A stretch of DNA of 64,000 nt from Salinicola corii (GTDB lineage: Bacteria > Pseudomonadota > Gammaproteobacteria > Pseudomonadales > Halomonadaceae): the NCBI RefSeq assembly GCF_008298015.1, contig NZ_VTPX01000001.1, positions 789,902 through 853,901 on the forward strand, read 5' to 3'. The notes beneath the pieces were generated by a model. The model was given only the letters and a program-made list of their open reading frames with translations. It was not told where the DNA came from and did no database searches. Below, in pieces: positions 9,435 to 18,503 of the stretch; the stretch's first letter is position 1; the number at the start of each line of letters is the position of its first letter. Position numbers and translations under genes: made by a program.

Positions 9435-10346
9435 ATGATCAAACAACGAACGCTGCAGAACACGATCCGCGCCACTGGCGTAGGGCTCCATTCCGGAGAA
9501 AAAGTGTATCTGACGCTGCGTCCTGCGACGCCCAACACGGGCATCGTCTTCGTGCGTACCGACCTCGATCCGGTGGTGCACATTCCCGCACACGCCGAAA
9601 GCGTCACCGACACCAACCTCTGCACGGCGCTATCCAAGGATGGCGTCAAGGTTGCCACCGTCGAGCACCTGATGTCGGCGTTCGCGGGGTTGGGGATCGA
9701 TAATGCCTACGTCGAATTGAGTGCACCCGAAGTGCCGATCATGGATGGCAGCGCCGGTCCTTTCGTCTTCCTGATCCAGTCGGCGGGTATTGCCGAGCAG
9801 TCGGCGCCGAAGCAGTTCATCCGTATCAAGCGCGAAGTGACCGTCAACGACGACGGAAAGCAGGCGACATTTCTGCCGCACAACGGATTCAAGGTCAGTT
9901 TCGCGATCGATTTCGATCACCCTGTCTTCGAGCAGCAGAAGCAGACCGCGACTGTCGACTTTTCCACGACTTCCTTCGTGAAGGAGGTGTCGCGAGCGCG
10001 CACGTTCGGTTTCATGCGCGACCTGGAGTTCCTGCGCTCGCAGAATCTGGCGCTAGGGGGGAGTCTCGACAATGCCATCGTCGTCGACGACTACCGTATC
10101 GTAAACCAGGACGGCCTTCGTTACGACGATGAGTTCGTGAAGCACAAGATGCTCGATGCGATTGGCGATCTTTATCAGCTCGGCTATAGCCTGATTGGCG
10201 AGTTCAGAGGGTACAAGTCCGGTCACGGGCTCAACAATCAGCTCTGCCGTGAATTGCTGGCCCACCCCGAAGCATACGAGATCGTGACGTTCGAGGAAAC
10301 GACACAGTCTGCGCCGATATCCTACGCGGCGCCAGCCATGGCTTGA
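9435..10346 (+). CDS. lpxC: LpxC, UDP-3-O-acyl-GlcNAc deacetylase
   Basis: LpxC performs the committed, zinc-dependent step of lipid A synthesis. Starting at ATG 9435 ([10 protein letters not shown], matching the E. coli start) the product is 303 residues. The TVEHL motif carrying the first zinc His is at about 76-80, and the second zinc pair and catalytic residues are in [11 protein letters not shown] and YKSGHGLNN. Two further Met codons upstream (9414, 9429) would extend it by up to seven residues. A hairpin terminator follows at 10393-10418. Confidence 0.97.
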   Translation: MIKQRTLQNTIRATGVGLHSGEKVYLTLRPATPNTGIVFVRTDLDPVVHIPAHAESVTDTNLCTALSKDGVKVATVEHLMSAFAGLGIDNAYVELSAPEVPIMDGSAGPFVFLIQSAGIAEQSAPKQFIRIKREVTVNDDGKQATFLPHNGFKVSFAIDFDHPVFEQQKQTATVDFSTTSFVKEVSRARTFGFMRDLEFLRSQNLALGGSLDNAIVVDDYRIVNQDGLRYDDEFVKHKMLDAIGDLYQLGYSLIGEFRGYKSGHGLNNQLCRELLAHPEAYEIVTFEETTQSAPISYAAPAMA

Positions 10347-10392
10347 GTGCCGCCGGCAATCCTTCGAAAGCATCATCTCTTGCCGTTGAATT

Positions 10393-10418
10393 CGACGCCG
10401 ATCTCATGATCGGCGTCG
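10393..10418 (+). terminator. Terminator hairpin after lpxC
   Basis: CGACGCCGAT (10393-10402) and ATCGGCGTCG (10409-10418) form a perfect 10-bp stem with a 6-base loop, followed by TCGTTT. It lies between the convergent lpxC and dciA genes and could serve both. Confidence 0.65.
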
Positions 10419-10484
10419 TCGTTTCCGAATGATGAACCTCGACGACAGCAGTGTGCGGTCCCTGGTACGAGGCAGGCTGTCCGG

Positions 10485-10970
10485 TCAGGTAGCGGAACCG
10501 TCGTCCGATTCCGGTGTGACTTGGGCGTGCGAGGCCAAGCGATTCAGAGAGCGCTTGAGCGGAGAGTCTTCCAGGCCCTCCGCGCAGTGGGAAAGTGCAT
10601 CGGCGCCGGCTGGCGACAGGCGACGCGTCTGTCGCGGTAGCGCCTTGACGGGCCGGATCGGGCGTACCTTCAACGAGAATTTCATGACGGCCTCGAAGCC
10701 GGGCAGTTGATGCAACAACTCGAGCAGCCGAGGCTGTTCGTAACGCAGCCACGTCAACCATGCGGCGCGGTCGGTGATCAATGTCAACACGCCGTTGCGG
10801 TAGCCGCCGACGTAGAGGTGTTCGGCCACGTCCGGTGGGAGCTGCCGCCTCAGGTGGTTCTGGGCGCGTTCGATCAACGTCGCCATGCGCATCACGTCGC
10901 CCAGCCCTCCCGGTTGCTCAAGGAGTCGGGAAACGGGCTGGGCTCGTAAACGCTTAGCCTTTATACTCAT
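10485..10970 (-). CDS. dciA: DciA-like protein (DUF721), helicase-loading partner
   Basis: This 161-residue protein matches the DUF721/DciA family by its length, position beside lpxC and secA (as in Pseudomonas), and the conserved core LYVGGYRNGVLTLITDRAAWLTWLRYEQPRLLELL, here seen at about residues 52-88. In other bacteria DciA helps load the replicative helicase DnaB when DnaC is absent. The C-terminal third is basic and probably disordered. It is divergent from the secA leader gene with only 62 bp between the starts. The family assignment is fairly sure; the role is inferred from the family. Confidence 0.8.
   Translation of the reverse strand: MSIKAKRLRAQPVSRLLEQPGGLGDVMRMATLIERAQNHLRRQLPPDVAEHLYVGGYRNGVLTLITDRAAWLTWLRYEQPRLLELLHQLPGFEAVMKFSLKVRPIRPVKALPRQTRRLSPAGADALSHCAEGLEDSPLKRSLNRLASHAQVTPESDDGSAT
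10939..10967 (+). promoter_or_regulatory. Candidate promoter for the secA leader-secA operon
   Basis: TATACT (10962-10967) is preceded at 17 bp by TGGGCT (10939-10944), a weak -35. It overlaps the start of the divergent dciA gene and points toward 11033. Confidence 0.35.
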
Positions 10971-11032
10971 CGGCTTGCACGCGGTGGGGAAAGACCCGCT
11001 AAACCTATCACGGCGCGGAGTTCGTCGACAGC

Positions 11033-11380
11033 ATGACTTCGGTCAAAGCGCAGTCCGGTCAGCGTGGCGCCATCTGGCGCCCCCGGCAGCGAGCCCATTG
11101 GTGGCTGGCCAGTGTGCTGGTCGGTTGTCTGCTGCCTGCGGGCTTGATGCACGCTGAGGCGATGCGGCTGGCCGAGCGCTTGACTCAGGTCTATCTGATG
11201 GCCCCGGAGGCTATCCGGGCCGAATCCCGACGTGTCGCGCGCATCGCCGCCAAGCGTCCCCTGCACCCGCGGACCATGGCTCCCTTGCCGCAGCCGCGGC
11301 GGACCTATCTCGCCCCCCTGGTTGCCCTCAGTGCCGCCCTGGACGTCTTGTCCCGCAGAGGCCCGCCTGCACCTGCCTGA
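11033..11380 (+). CDS. Small secreted leader protein in the secM position; candidate arrest peptide
   Basis: This 115-residue product lies directly upstream of secA, where E. coli has the secretion monitor secM. It has a basic N-terminus with a hydrophobic core (about 22-38, WWLASVLVGCLLPAGL) and a plausible signal-peptidase site AEA at 41-43, so it is probably exported. The rest is Arg/Pro/Ala-rich and ends LSRRGPPAPA. Arg-Gly-Pro-Pro near the C-terminus resembles the RAGP end of the SecM arrest motif and the RAPP class of arrest peptides, but the full SecM motif is absent. No strong ribosome-binding site is seen (GGAG 12 bp away). The regulatory role is inference; it could simply be an unrelated small exported protein. 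Confidence 0.6.
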   Translation: MTSVKAQSGQRGAIWRPRQRAHWWLASVLVGCLLPAGLMHAEAMRLAERLTQVYLMAPEAIRAESRRVARIAAKRPLHPRTMAPLPQPRRTYLAPLVALSAALDVLSRRGPPAPA

Positions 11381-11467
11381 TGACCGCTATACCTTTTTCA
11401 TCATCACCGGCAGCCGGTGCTGGCCTCGTCGTCGCATGGCTGCCTCAAGGGCACGCAGGAATACATC
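11366..11467 (+). promoter_or_regulatory. Structured leader and possible SD-sequestering region before secA
   Basis: The leader gene's last codons contain CCTGC twice (11366-11370 and 11372-11376), complementary to GCAGG at 11455-11459, which is the secA Shine-Dalgarno sequence. Between them is a perfect hairpin CACCGG-CAG-CCGGTG (11405-11419) and a shorter TGCC/GGCA pairing just before the ribosome-binding site. A ribosome held at the end of the leader would cover the CCTGC copies and free the secA site. The pairing is seen; the regulation is hypothetical. Confidence 0.35.
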
Positions 11468-14209
11468 ATGTTGAACGCAATACTACACAAGCTGGTCGGC
11501 TCCAAGAACGACCGCGACGTCAAGCGCATGCGCAAGCAGGTGGCGGCGATCAACGCACTGGAAGCCCAGTTCGAAGCGCTGGATGACACGGCACTCAAGG
11601 CCAAGACCGCAGAGTTTCGCCGACGTCTGGCCGATGGCGAGAAGCACGAGGCCATGCTGCCGGAAGCGTTCGCTACCGTCCGGGAGGCTAGCAAGCGCGT
11701 GCTCGGCATGCGCCATTTCGATGTCCAGATGGTTGGCGGCATGGCGCTGCACGAGGGCCGGATCGCCGAGATGAAGACCGGTGAGGGCAAGACGCTGGTC
11801 GGGACGTTGTCGGTCTACTTCAATGCGCTGCTGGAGAAAGGCGTGCATGTGGTCACGGTCAACGACTATCTGGCCAGTCGTGACGCCAACTGGATGCGTC
11901 CGCTCTACGAATTTCTTGGTTTGAGTGTCGGGGTCATCGCCTCCGGCCAGCCGAACGAGGAAAAGAAGCAGGCTTATGCCTGCGATATCACCTACGGGAC
12001 CAATAACGAGTACGGCTTCGACTATCTGCGCGACAACATGGCCTTCTCGCTGCAGGACAAAGTCCAGCGACCGTTGCACTATGCGATCATCGACGAGGTC
12101 GACTCGATCCTGATCGATGAAGCGCGCACGCCGCTGATCATCTCCGGTCCCGTGGAGGAGGACGTCGAACTCTATCGCACGATTCACACGCTCTCCAAGC
12201 AGCTCAAGCAGTGTACCGACGAAGAGGACCCGACCACCGGCGATTTTCTGATCGACGAGAAGCAGAAACAGGTGGAGTTGACCGAAGAGGGGCATCAGCG
12301 GGTCGAGCAGCTGATGCGGGAAGCGGGCCTGCTCAAGTCGGAAGACTCGCTCTACGCAGTTCAGAATCTCGGTTTGCTGCAGCATATTCATTCGGCGCTG
12401 CGTGCTCGCTGTCTCTATCACCGTGATGTCGACTACATCGTCTCGGATGGTAACGTGGTGATCGTCGACGAGCACACCGGGCGTACCATGCCGGGGCGCC
12501 GCTGGTCGGAAGGTCTGCATCAGGCGGTCGAGGCCAAGGAAGGGGTGGCGATCCAGCGCGAGAGTCAGACGCTGGCATCCACCACCTTCCAGAATTATTT
12601 CCGCCTCTACGATAAGCTGGCCGGGATGACCGGTACCGCCGATACCGAGGCCTTCGAGTTCAATCACATCTACGGGCTCGACGTGCTGGTGATCCCCACC
12701 AACCGTCCGTTGGCGCGCCAGGATCTGAACGATCTCGTCTATCTGAGTGCCGAGGAGAAGTACGCCGCGATCATCGAGGACGTCAACACGCAGCGCGAGG
12801 CCAACCGGCCGGTACTGGTGGGCACCGCGTCCATCGAGACCTCGGAGTATCTCTCCAAGCTGATGCAGGCGAAGCAGATTCCTCACAACGTCCTCAATGC
12901 CAAGCAGCATGACAGCGAGGCCGAAATCATTGCCCAGGCAGGTCGCCCCGGTGCCATCACGCTGGCCACCAACATGGCGGGCCGTGGCACCGATATCGTG
13001 CTCGGCGGCAACTGGGAAGCCGAAGTCGCCAAGCTCGAGGACCCCAGCGAAGAACAGATCGAATCGATCAAGGCGGAGTGGCAGCAGCGTCACGATGCCG
13101 TGCTCGAGGCTGGTGGCCTGCACGTCATTGGTTCCGAGCGGCACGAATCCCGCCGGATCGACAACCAACTGCGTGGCCGTGCCGGCCGCCAGGGGGATCC
13201 GGGCTCGACGCGTTTCTTCCTGTCGCTGGAAGACAGTCTCATGCGACTGTTCGGCTCCGATCGGGTCCAGCGCCTGATGGGTGCGCTGGGACTCGAGGAA
13301 GGCGAAGCCATCGAGCACAAGATGGTCTCCAACGCGGTCGAGCGGGCGCAGAAGAAGGTCGAAGGCCGCAACTTCGACATCCGCAAGCAGTTGCTGGAGT
13401 ACGACGATGTCTCCAACGATCAGCGCCGGGTCATCTACGAGCAGCGAGACGATATCCTTGCCGCCGACGAGATCTCCGACAACGTTGCCAGCATCCGCGA
13501 TGAAGTGCTCGAGCAGACGGTCTCCGACTACGTGCCGCCGCAGAGTCTGCCGGAGCAGTGGGAGCTGGCAGGACTGCAGGATCAGCTCAAGCAGGAGTTC
13601 AACATCGACCTTCCGCTGGTGCAGTGGGCGGAGGAGGACGACAGCTTCAACGAGGAAGTACTGCGTCAACGCCTGCTGGACCAGCACCGTGGTCAATATC
13701 TCGCCAAGGTCGAAGCGATTGGTGGCGACATGATGCGACGTTTCGAGAAACAGGTCATGCTTCAGGTGCTGGACACTCGCTGGAAGGAGCACCTGCAGTC
13801 GATGGATCACCTTCGCCGGGGCATTCACCTGCGGGGCTACGCGCAGAAGAATCCGAAGCAGGAATACAAGCGAGAGGCGTTCGAGCTGTTCCAGTCCCTG
13901 CTTTACAACATCAAGCATGACGTCACCCGCATCCTGAGCCATGTACAGGTGCGTCGTCAGGAAGAGGTTGAGGATCTGGAGCGTCAGCGTCGCGAAGCGC
14001 TCGAACGGGAAAAGGCGGCCAGCCAATCGGTCCACGAGGAGGCTGTCGCCGCTGCTCAGCAGACTGCCGACGGGGCGGAATCGAAAGTCGAGCCGGCCGA
14101 GGATGGTGCCCAGCCGGTGCGCCGGGAGGGCCCGAAAGTCGGGCGTAACGATCCTTGCCCGTGCGGTTCCGGCAAGAAGTACAAGCAGTGCCATGGTGCG
14201 CTGAGCTGA
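11468..14209 (+). CDS. secA: SecA, preprotein translocase ATPase
   Basis: SecA drives secretory proteins through SecYEG. From ATG 11468 ([20 protein letters not shown]) the product is 913 residues. Walker A is EMKTGEGKT at about 101-109, the DEAD-type Walker B is [16 protein letters not shown], and helicase motif VI is in [23 protein letters not shown]. The C-terminus has the zinc-binding, SecB-interacting domain with [18 protein letters not shown] at 11456-11460 gives 7-bp spacing. An in-frame upstream ATG at 11417 has no conserved sequence after it. The gene sits downstream of the possible secretion-monitor leader. Confidence 0.97.
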   Translation: MLNAILHKLVGSKNDRDVKRMRKQVAAINALEAQFEALDDTALKAKTAEFRRRLADGEKHEAMLPEAFATVREASKRVLGMRHFDVQMVGGMALHEGRIAEMKTGEGKTLVGTLSVYFNALLEKGVHVVTVNDYLASRDANWMRPLYEFLGLSVGVIASGQPNEEKKQAYACDITYGTNNEYGFDYLRDNMAFSLQDKVQRPLHYAIIDEVDSILIDEARTPLIISGPVEEDVELYRTIHTLSKQLKQCTDEEDPTTGDFLIDEKQKQVELTEEGHQRVEQLMREAGLLKSEDSLYAVQNLGLLQHIHSALRARCLYHRDVDYIVSDGNVVIVDEHTGRTMPGRRWSEGLHQAVEAKEGVAIQRESQTLASTTFQNYFRLYDKLAGMTGTADTEAFEFNHIYGLDVLVIPTNRPLARQDLNDLVYLSAEEKYAAIIEDVNTQREANRPVLVGTASIETSEYLSKLMQAKQIPHNVLNAKQHDSEAEIIAQAGRPGAITLATNMAGRGTDIVLGGNWEAEVAKLEDPSEEQIESIKAEWQQRHDAVLEAGGLHVIGSERHESRRIDNQLRGRAGRQGDPGSTRFFLSLEDSLMRLFGSDRVQRLMGALGLEEGEAIEHKMVSNAVERAQKKVEGRNFDIRKQLLEYDDVSNDQRRVIYEQRDDILAADEISDNVASIRDEVLEQTVSDYVPPQSLPEQWELAGLQDQLKQEFNIDLPLVQWAEEDDSFNEEVLRQRLLDQHRGQYLAKVEAIGGDMMRRFEKQVMLQVLDTRWKEHLQSMDHLRRGIHLRGYAQKNPKQEYKREAFELFQSLLYNIKHDVTRILSHVQVRRQEEVEDLERQRREALEREKAASQSVHEEAVAAAQQTADGAESKVEPAEDGAQPVRREGPKVGRNDPCPCGSGKKYKQCHGALS

Positions 14210-14257
14210 GAATGGCCAGGGGCACGGGCCCGGCCTGTGCTCCTTGAGGAGAATGGA

Positions 14258-15466
14258 ATGGCCGTAGGTAAATCACTGTTTCCCCGAATGGCGGCGCTCG
14301 AGGGCGTGCGGCTGGGAACCGCGATGGCAGGTATCAAGAAGCCGAACCGTCGCGATCTGGTGGTGATCGAGGTGCCCGAAGGTGCCTCCGTCGCTGCCAC
14401 GTTCACCCGTAATGCCTTCTGTGCGGCACCCGTGCACGTCGCTCGAGACCACCTGCAGCGAGCGATGCCACGCTACTTGCTGATCAATACCGGCAATGCC
14501 AATGCGGGAACCGGCGTGAAGGGCCGCGAGGACGCCGAGGATTGCTGCCGCGCACTGGCCGCGCTGACCGAAACCGAGAGCCATCATGTACTGCCGTTCT
14601 CGACCGGGGTGATTGGGGAGCCGCTGCCGGTGGCTCGAATCACGGATGGTTTGTCCGCCGCGCTGGAATCGCTGGATGCCGACGGCTGGGCGCTCGCTGC
14701 CGAGGGCATCATGACCACCGATACTCGTATCAAGGGCGCTTCGGCCCAGGTCGAGCTCGGCGGTGGCACGGTCACCATCAACGGGATCAGCAAGGGCTCC
14801 GGCATGATCCAGCCCAACATGGCGACCATGCTCGGGTTCGTCGCCTGCGATGCGGCGATCGAGCAGGACCGGCTCCAGCAGTGGCTGCGTGAGGCGGTGC
14901 GAGTCTCTTTCAACTCGATTACGGTGGATTCGGATACTTCCACCAACGATGCCTGCACGCTGATCGCTACCGGTCGTGGCCCGCGCGTCGAGTCGGCCGA
15001 CGATGAACATCGCTTCCGCGAGGCGCTGACATCGGTGCTTGTCGAACTGGCGCAGGCGATCATTCGTGATGGCGAGGGGGCGACCAAGTTCGTCACGTTA
15101 CAGGTCGAACAGGCGGAGAGCGTCGACGAGGCGCGAGCGGTGGCGTTCACGGTAGCCCACTCGCCGCTAGTCAAGACGGCGCTCTACGCGAGCGATGCCA
15201 ACTGGGGACGAATCCTGGCTGCCGTCGGGCGCGCGCCGGTGAAGGATCTGGACGTCGAGCGCGTCATCATCGATCTCGGAGGCGACCGCCTGGTGGAGCA
15301 TGGCGGTCGCGCCGACAGTTACACGGAAGAGGCGGGCAGTCGGGTAATGGCTCAGGAAGAGATCGTCATCCGCATTCGCCTCGGTCGCGGCGATGCCAAC
15401 GCTACGATCTGGACATCGGACCTGTCCCACGATTACGTATCGATCAACGCGGATTACCGCAGTTGA
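14258..15466 (+). CDS. argJ: ArgJ, bifunctional ornithine acetyltransferase/N-acetylglutamate synthase
   Basis: ArgJ recycles the acetyl group from N-acetylornithine to glutamate in the cyclic arginine pathway. From ATG 14258 (GAGGAG at 14246-14251, good spacing) it is 402 residues. The self-cleavage/nucleophile motif KGSGMIQPNMATML is at about 179-192, with Thr190 the expected nucleophile and N-terminus of the beta chain after autoproteolysis. The beta chain shows NSITVDSDTSTND and the ANWGRILAAVG segment. Downstream of secA, as in Pseudomonas. Confidence 0.96.
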   Translation: MAVGKSLFPRMAALEGVRLGTAMAGIKKPNRRDLVVIEVPEGASVAATFTRNAFCAAPVHVARDHLQRAMPRYLLINTGNANAGTGVKGREDAEDCCRALAALTETESHHVLPFSTGVIGEPLPVARITDGLSAALESLDADGWALAAEGIMTTDTRIKGASAQVELGGGTVTINGISKGSGMIQPNMATMLGFVACDAAIEQDRLQQWLREAVRVSFNSITVDSDTSTNDACTLIATGRGPRVESADDEHRFREALTSVLVELAQAIIRDGEGATKFVTLQVEQAESVDEARAVAFTVAHSPLVKTALYASDANWGRILAAVGRAPVKDLDVERVIIDLGGDRLVEHGGRADSYTEEAGSRVMAQEEIVIRIRLGRGDANATIWTSDLSHDYVSINADYRS

Positions 15467-15544
15467 ACGCTTTCTGACGGAGAGCGATATTCCGAAGCCG
15501 GATGTCGCCGTCAAACACTGAAGTGGCGCGAGAGACTTAGCAAG

Positions 15545-16498
15545 ATGATCAAGAGACGGGTCCATGTGGCGGCTGCCGCCGTCATCCGAGGCGATGGGCG
15601 AGTGCTGATTGCCAGGCGTCCGGCGACGGTCGACCAGGGCGGTCTGTGGGAGTTTCCGGGGGGCAAGCTGGCGCCCTACGAAACCGGCTTCGAGGCGCTC
15701 AAGCGGGAACTGAGCGAGGAACTCGGCATTCAGATCCTGCGCGCACAGCCGTTGATTCGGGTGCATCACGAGTACGCCGACAAGCATATCCTGCTGGATG
15801 TCTGGCAGGTACGCGAGTACGAAGGCGACCCGTACGGCAGAGAGGGGCAGCCGGTGCGGTGGGTCGAGGTCGACGATTTGACCAACTACGCCTTCCCGGC
15901 GGCCAATCTGCCGATTCTGCGGGCGGTGGCGCTGCCCCAGGAATATCTCATCACCGCCGAAGAGGCGGATGACTCCGTCTTCCTCGACCGGCTCGAGCGT
16001 GCCCTGAAAGAGGACAACATTCGCCTGGTGCAGTTGCGCGCCAAGGGGCTGGATGACCCGGCCTACCAGGCCCGTGCGGAGAAGACCCTGGAACTGTGCC
16101 GTCGCTACGGCGCCAAGTTGCTGCTGAACGCCGACCCCGAGTGGCTGCAACGGGTCGATGCCGACGGCATTCATCTGACCAGCGCCAGGCTGATGGAGCT
16201 CAAGCGACGCCCGGTTTCCAGCGACAAGTGGCTGGGCGCCTCGACCCATGGCGAAGAACAGCTGACCCAGGCCGGACAGATCGACTGCGACTTCGTCACC
16301 CTCTCGCCGTTGGCGCCGACACCATCGCATCCTGAAGCGGTGACGATCGGGTGGCACGATTTCCAGCAGATGGTGGAGATGGCAGCGATGCCGGTCTTCG
16401 CGCTGGGCGGGATGACGCGCCACCATGCGAATCAGGCGCGGGCTGTCGGGGCGCAGGGGATCGCATCGATTCGCGATTTCTGGCGTGACGATTCCTGA
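15545..16498 (+). CDS. Nudix (MutT-like) hydrolase fused to a ThiE/TenI-like domain
   Basis: The N-terminal half is a MutT-type Nudix domain: the Nudix box GGKLAPYETGFEALKREL...EELGI spans about residues 39-62 with all the Glu/Arg residues present, so sanitation of oxidised dGTP is plausible. The second half (about 155-317) is a TIM-barrel domain resembling thiamine-phosphate synthase: VQLRAKGLDD, GASTHGEEQL and VFALGGM correspond to ThiE motifs, but GIHLTSARL and TLSPLAPTPSH deviate. The same fusion is known in Pseudomonas (mutT with a thiE-like C-terminus). Whether the ThiE-like part is catalytic is unclear. Confidence 0.88.
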   Translation: MIKRRVHVAAAAVIRGDGRVLIARRPATVDQGGLWEFPGGKLAPYETGFEALKRELSEELGIQILRAQPLIRVHHEYADKHILLDVWQVREYEGDPYGREGQPVRWVEVDDLTNYAFPAANLPILRAVALPQEYLITAEEADDSVFLDRLERALKEDNIRLVQLRAKGLDDPAYQARAEKTLELCRRYGAKLLLNADPEWLQRVDADGIHLTSARLMELKRRPVSSDKWLGASTHGEEQLTQAGQIDCDFVTLSPLAPTPSHPEAVTIGWHDFQQMVEMAAMPVFALGGMTRHHANQARAVGAQGIASIRDFWRDDS

Positions 16499-16515
16499 GC
16501 CACGAGCCAAAAACG

Positions 16516-16548
16516 GAAGACGCCGCACCCAGGGGGTGCGGCGTCTTC
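16516..16548. terminator. Strong bidirectional rho-independent terminator
   Basis: A perfect 15-bp stem (GAAGACGCCGCACCC at 16516-16530 with GGGTGCGGCGTCTTC at 16534-16548) has a 3-base loop. It is followed by GTTTC on the plus strand and, read from the minus strand, by a CGTTTTTGG run. It separates the convergent Nudix-ThiE and yacG genes. Confidence 0.9.
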
Positions 16549-16604
16549 GTTTCTGGCCATGGGATCAGGCTGTAGCAAGCGTCGACACACAGGGTGTAAG
16601 CGGA

Positions 16605-16850
16605 CTACTCGCCGCGTTCGAGCCGGTCGATGAGTTCGTCGAGTTCGGTTTCATCCATGTGCGGTTCGCCCGGAATGCGGTGGGAGCCATCCGCCCAGGC
16701 GCCCAGGTCGATCAGCTTGCAGCGCTTGGAACAGAACGGCCGATAGGCGTTTTCGGTCGTCCAGGCAACCGGTTGCTGGCACTGGGGGCAGGGGACGGTC
16801 AGCCCCTTACCGGCGCCGTTGGCGTTGCTTGGGTCGTTGGATCGAGTCAT
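16605..16850 (-). CDS. yacG: YacG, zinc-ribbon DNA gyrase inhibitor
   Basis: The 81-residue protein carries the YacG zinc ribbon: Cys21 and Cys24 in PCPQCQQ, Cys40 and Cys44 in [14 protein letters not shown], followed by an acidic C-terminal helix. In E. coli YacG binds GyrB and inhibits gyrase. It is the last gene of the pilB-pilC-pilD-coaE-yacG run, the order seen in Pseudomonas. Confidence 0.9.
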   Translation of the reverse strand: MTRSNDPSNANGAGKGLTVPCPQCQQPVAWTTENAYRPFCSKRCKLIDLGAWADGSHRIPGEPHMDETELDELIDRLERGE

Positions 16851-16905
16851 AGAGAGATATCGTGTCGGTGGCTAACGTGTCGGGGGCGAGGGTGTCGAAG
16901 GACCG

Positions 16906-17538
16906 TCATCCCGCTGGAGAGCGCAACTGGCGGTACTTGGCATCCAGCCGAGCGACCTGATCGATCAAGTGTCGTCGAGTGCCTCCATTGTCGATGACGT
17001 CGTCGGCTGCTGCAAGGCGGCACTCCCGGGAGCTCTGCGCGGACAGGATGGACTCCACCTGGCGCCTGTCGACGCCATCCCGCGCCAAGGTTCGCTCGAT
17101 CTGGACCTCCCTGGGAACGTCCACGACTAGAATCCGATCGACCAGTTCGTGCTGACTCGATTCGATCAACAGTGGCGACACCAGTAGGCAGTAGGGCGCC
17201 CCAGCAGCCCGTAGCCGCATCAAGTGGGTCAACAGTCGCCGGCGAATACGCGGGTGTGTTTCCCCTTCCAGCCAGTGGCGTTCGGCTTCATCGTTGAAAA
17301 TTCGGGCGCGCAGCGCGCGGCGGTCGAGCGTGCCATCCTGCTGGAGGATCGTCTTTCCGTAGCGCTCGATGATGGCCGCCAGCGCGGGTTCGCCTGGCAT
17401 CACGATCTCTCGGGCAACATGGTCGGCGTCTATCCAGTTGATGCCCAGGGTGCCGAAGGCGTCGGCGACGGCGCTCTTGCCGGAGCCGATCCCGCCAGTG
17501 AGTCCCACCACCATGGTCTCGTGTGCGTTGGCTGTCAT
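16906..17538 (-). CDS. coaE: CoaE, dephospho-CoA kinase
   Basis: CoaE phosphorylates dephospho-CoA, the last step of coenzyme A synthesis. From the ATG at 17538 the product is 210 residues, with P-loop GGIGSGKS at about 15-22, the WIDADHVARE motif, and the LLVSPLLIESS and VVDVPREVQIERTLARDG segments. The frame stays open much further upstream, but that part lies antisense-frame within pilD and does not look like protein, so the inner ATG is the start. Only 8 bp separate it from pilD. Confidence 0.95.
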   Translation of the reverse strand: MTANAHETMVVGLTGGIGSGKSAVADAFGTLGINWIDADHVAREIVMPGEPALAAIIERYGKTILQQDGTLDRRALRARIFNDEAERHWLEGETHPRIRRRLLTHLMRLRAAGAPYCLLVSPLLIESSQHELVDRILVVDVPREVQIERTLARDGVDRRQVESILSAQSSRECRLAAADDVIDNGGTRRHLIDQVARLDAKYRQLRSPAG

Positions 17539-17546
17539 GGTCGCCC

Positions 17547-18419
17547 TCAGCCTCCCAGCAGCAGATTGCGATAGATTACCAGCAACGGCTCGCCGACCAG
17601 CATCGCAATCCACCCGGCCAGGGCGATAAAGGGGCCGAAGGGAATCGCCTGATTCCGATCTTGTCGCCGGGTGGCGATCAATGTCATGCCGGCGATCGCG
17701 CCGACACCGGCCGAAAGCAACAACAGCAGTGGCAGGCTTTGCCAGCCAAGCCAGGCACCGAGAGCCGCCATCAGCTTGAAGTCGCCATAGCCCATGCCTT
17801 CCTTGCCGGTGGTCAGCTTGAACAGCCAGTAGACCGACCACAGCGAGAGATATCCGGCGATGGCGCCCAGCACGGCATTCTCCAGCATCAGCGGTGCGAA
17901 CAGCCATTGGTAAAGCAGGCCAGCCCACAGCAGCGGCAGGGTCAACGTATCCGGTAGTAGTTGGGTGCGCCAGTCGATGACAGCCAACGCCAGCAGCGTC
18001 AGGCAGGCGCTGACCAGCCACAGACTCTGCCAGCTCAAGCCGTGCAGTGCGATGACCGCCAGCGCCAGTATCGCCGAGGCCAGCTCGATCAGCGGATACT
18101 GGACGCTGATCGATGTGCCGCATGCCGCGCAACGCGCCCGGCGCTTGAGCCAGCCGACCAGCGGCAGATTGTCGTGCCAGGCAATGAAATGCCCGCAACT
18201 GGGGCAGTGCGAGCGTGGCGTCGCCAGGTTGTATTGGGGATTGGCCTCCGCGGGTTGCTCCAGTGCCTCCAGCGCTTCCGCGCGCCAGCGCCGCATCAGC
18301 ATGACCGGCAGGCGAACGATGACCACATTCAGGAAGCTACCCAGCACCGCGCCGAGCACGAACGCCAACGGCCAGATAAACAGAGGGGGAAGGTCGGACA
18401 ACGGAAACTCCATGAACAT
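17547..18419 (-). CDS. pilD: PilD, prepilin peptidase/N-methyltransferase
   Basis: This 290-residue inner-membrane protein cleaves and N-methylates type IV prepilins. It has about eight hydrophobic segments, the cytoplasmic zinc-type motif with Cys72, Cys75, Cys97 and Cys100, and the two catalytic aspartates in AVIDWRTQLLPD (Asp149) and GYGDFKLMAALG (Asp213). Two closely spaced starts are possible (18419 or 18413); neither has a strong Shine-Dalgarno sequence. Lies between pilC and coaE. Confidence 0.95.
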   Translation of the reverse strand: MFMEFPLSDLPPLFIWPLAFVLGAVLGSFLNVVIVRLPVMLMRRWRAEALEALEQPAEANPQYNLATPRSHCPSCGHFIAWHDNLPLVGWLKRRARCAACGTSISVQYPLIELASAILALAVIALHGLSWQSLWLVSACLTLLALAVIDWRTQLLPDTLTLPLLWAGLLYQWLFAPLMLENAVLGAIAGYLSLWSVYWLFKLTTGKEGMGYGDFKLMAALGAWLGWQSLPLLLLLSAGVGAIAGMTLIATRRQDRNQAIPFGPFIALAGWIAMLVGEPLLVIYRNLLLGG

Positions 18420-18503
18420 CGGATAAATAGTCAGCGCTCAGGGTAACGTAACCAAACGCCGACCGCTTTCAACAACGGCTGGTCGAGCGCAGCCCGTTCG
18501 TAC

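Noticed and set aside
11483..14194. A 903-codon open frame antisense to secA
   Set aside because: It mirrors the third-position GC bias of secA; the translated sequence is Leu/Asp/Val/Gln-rich with no domains, while secA is beyond doubt on the plus strand.
17539..18198. Upstream 220-codon extension of the coaE frame
   Set aside because: It lies in another frame inside pilD, which has all prepilin-peptidase motifs; CoaE homologues begin at the inner Met.
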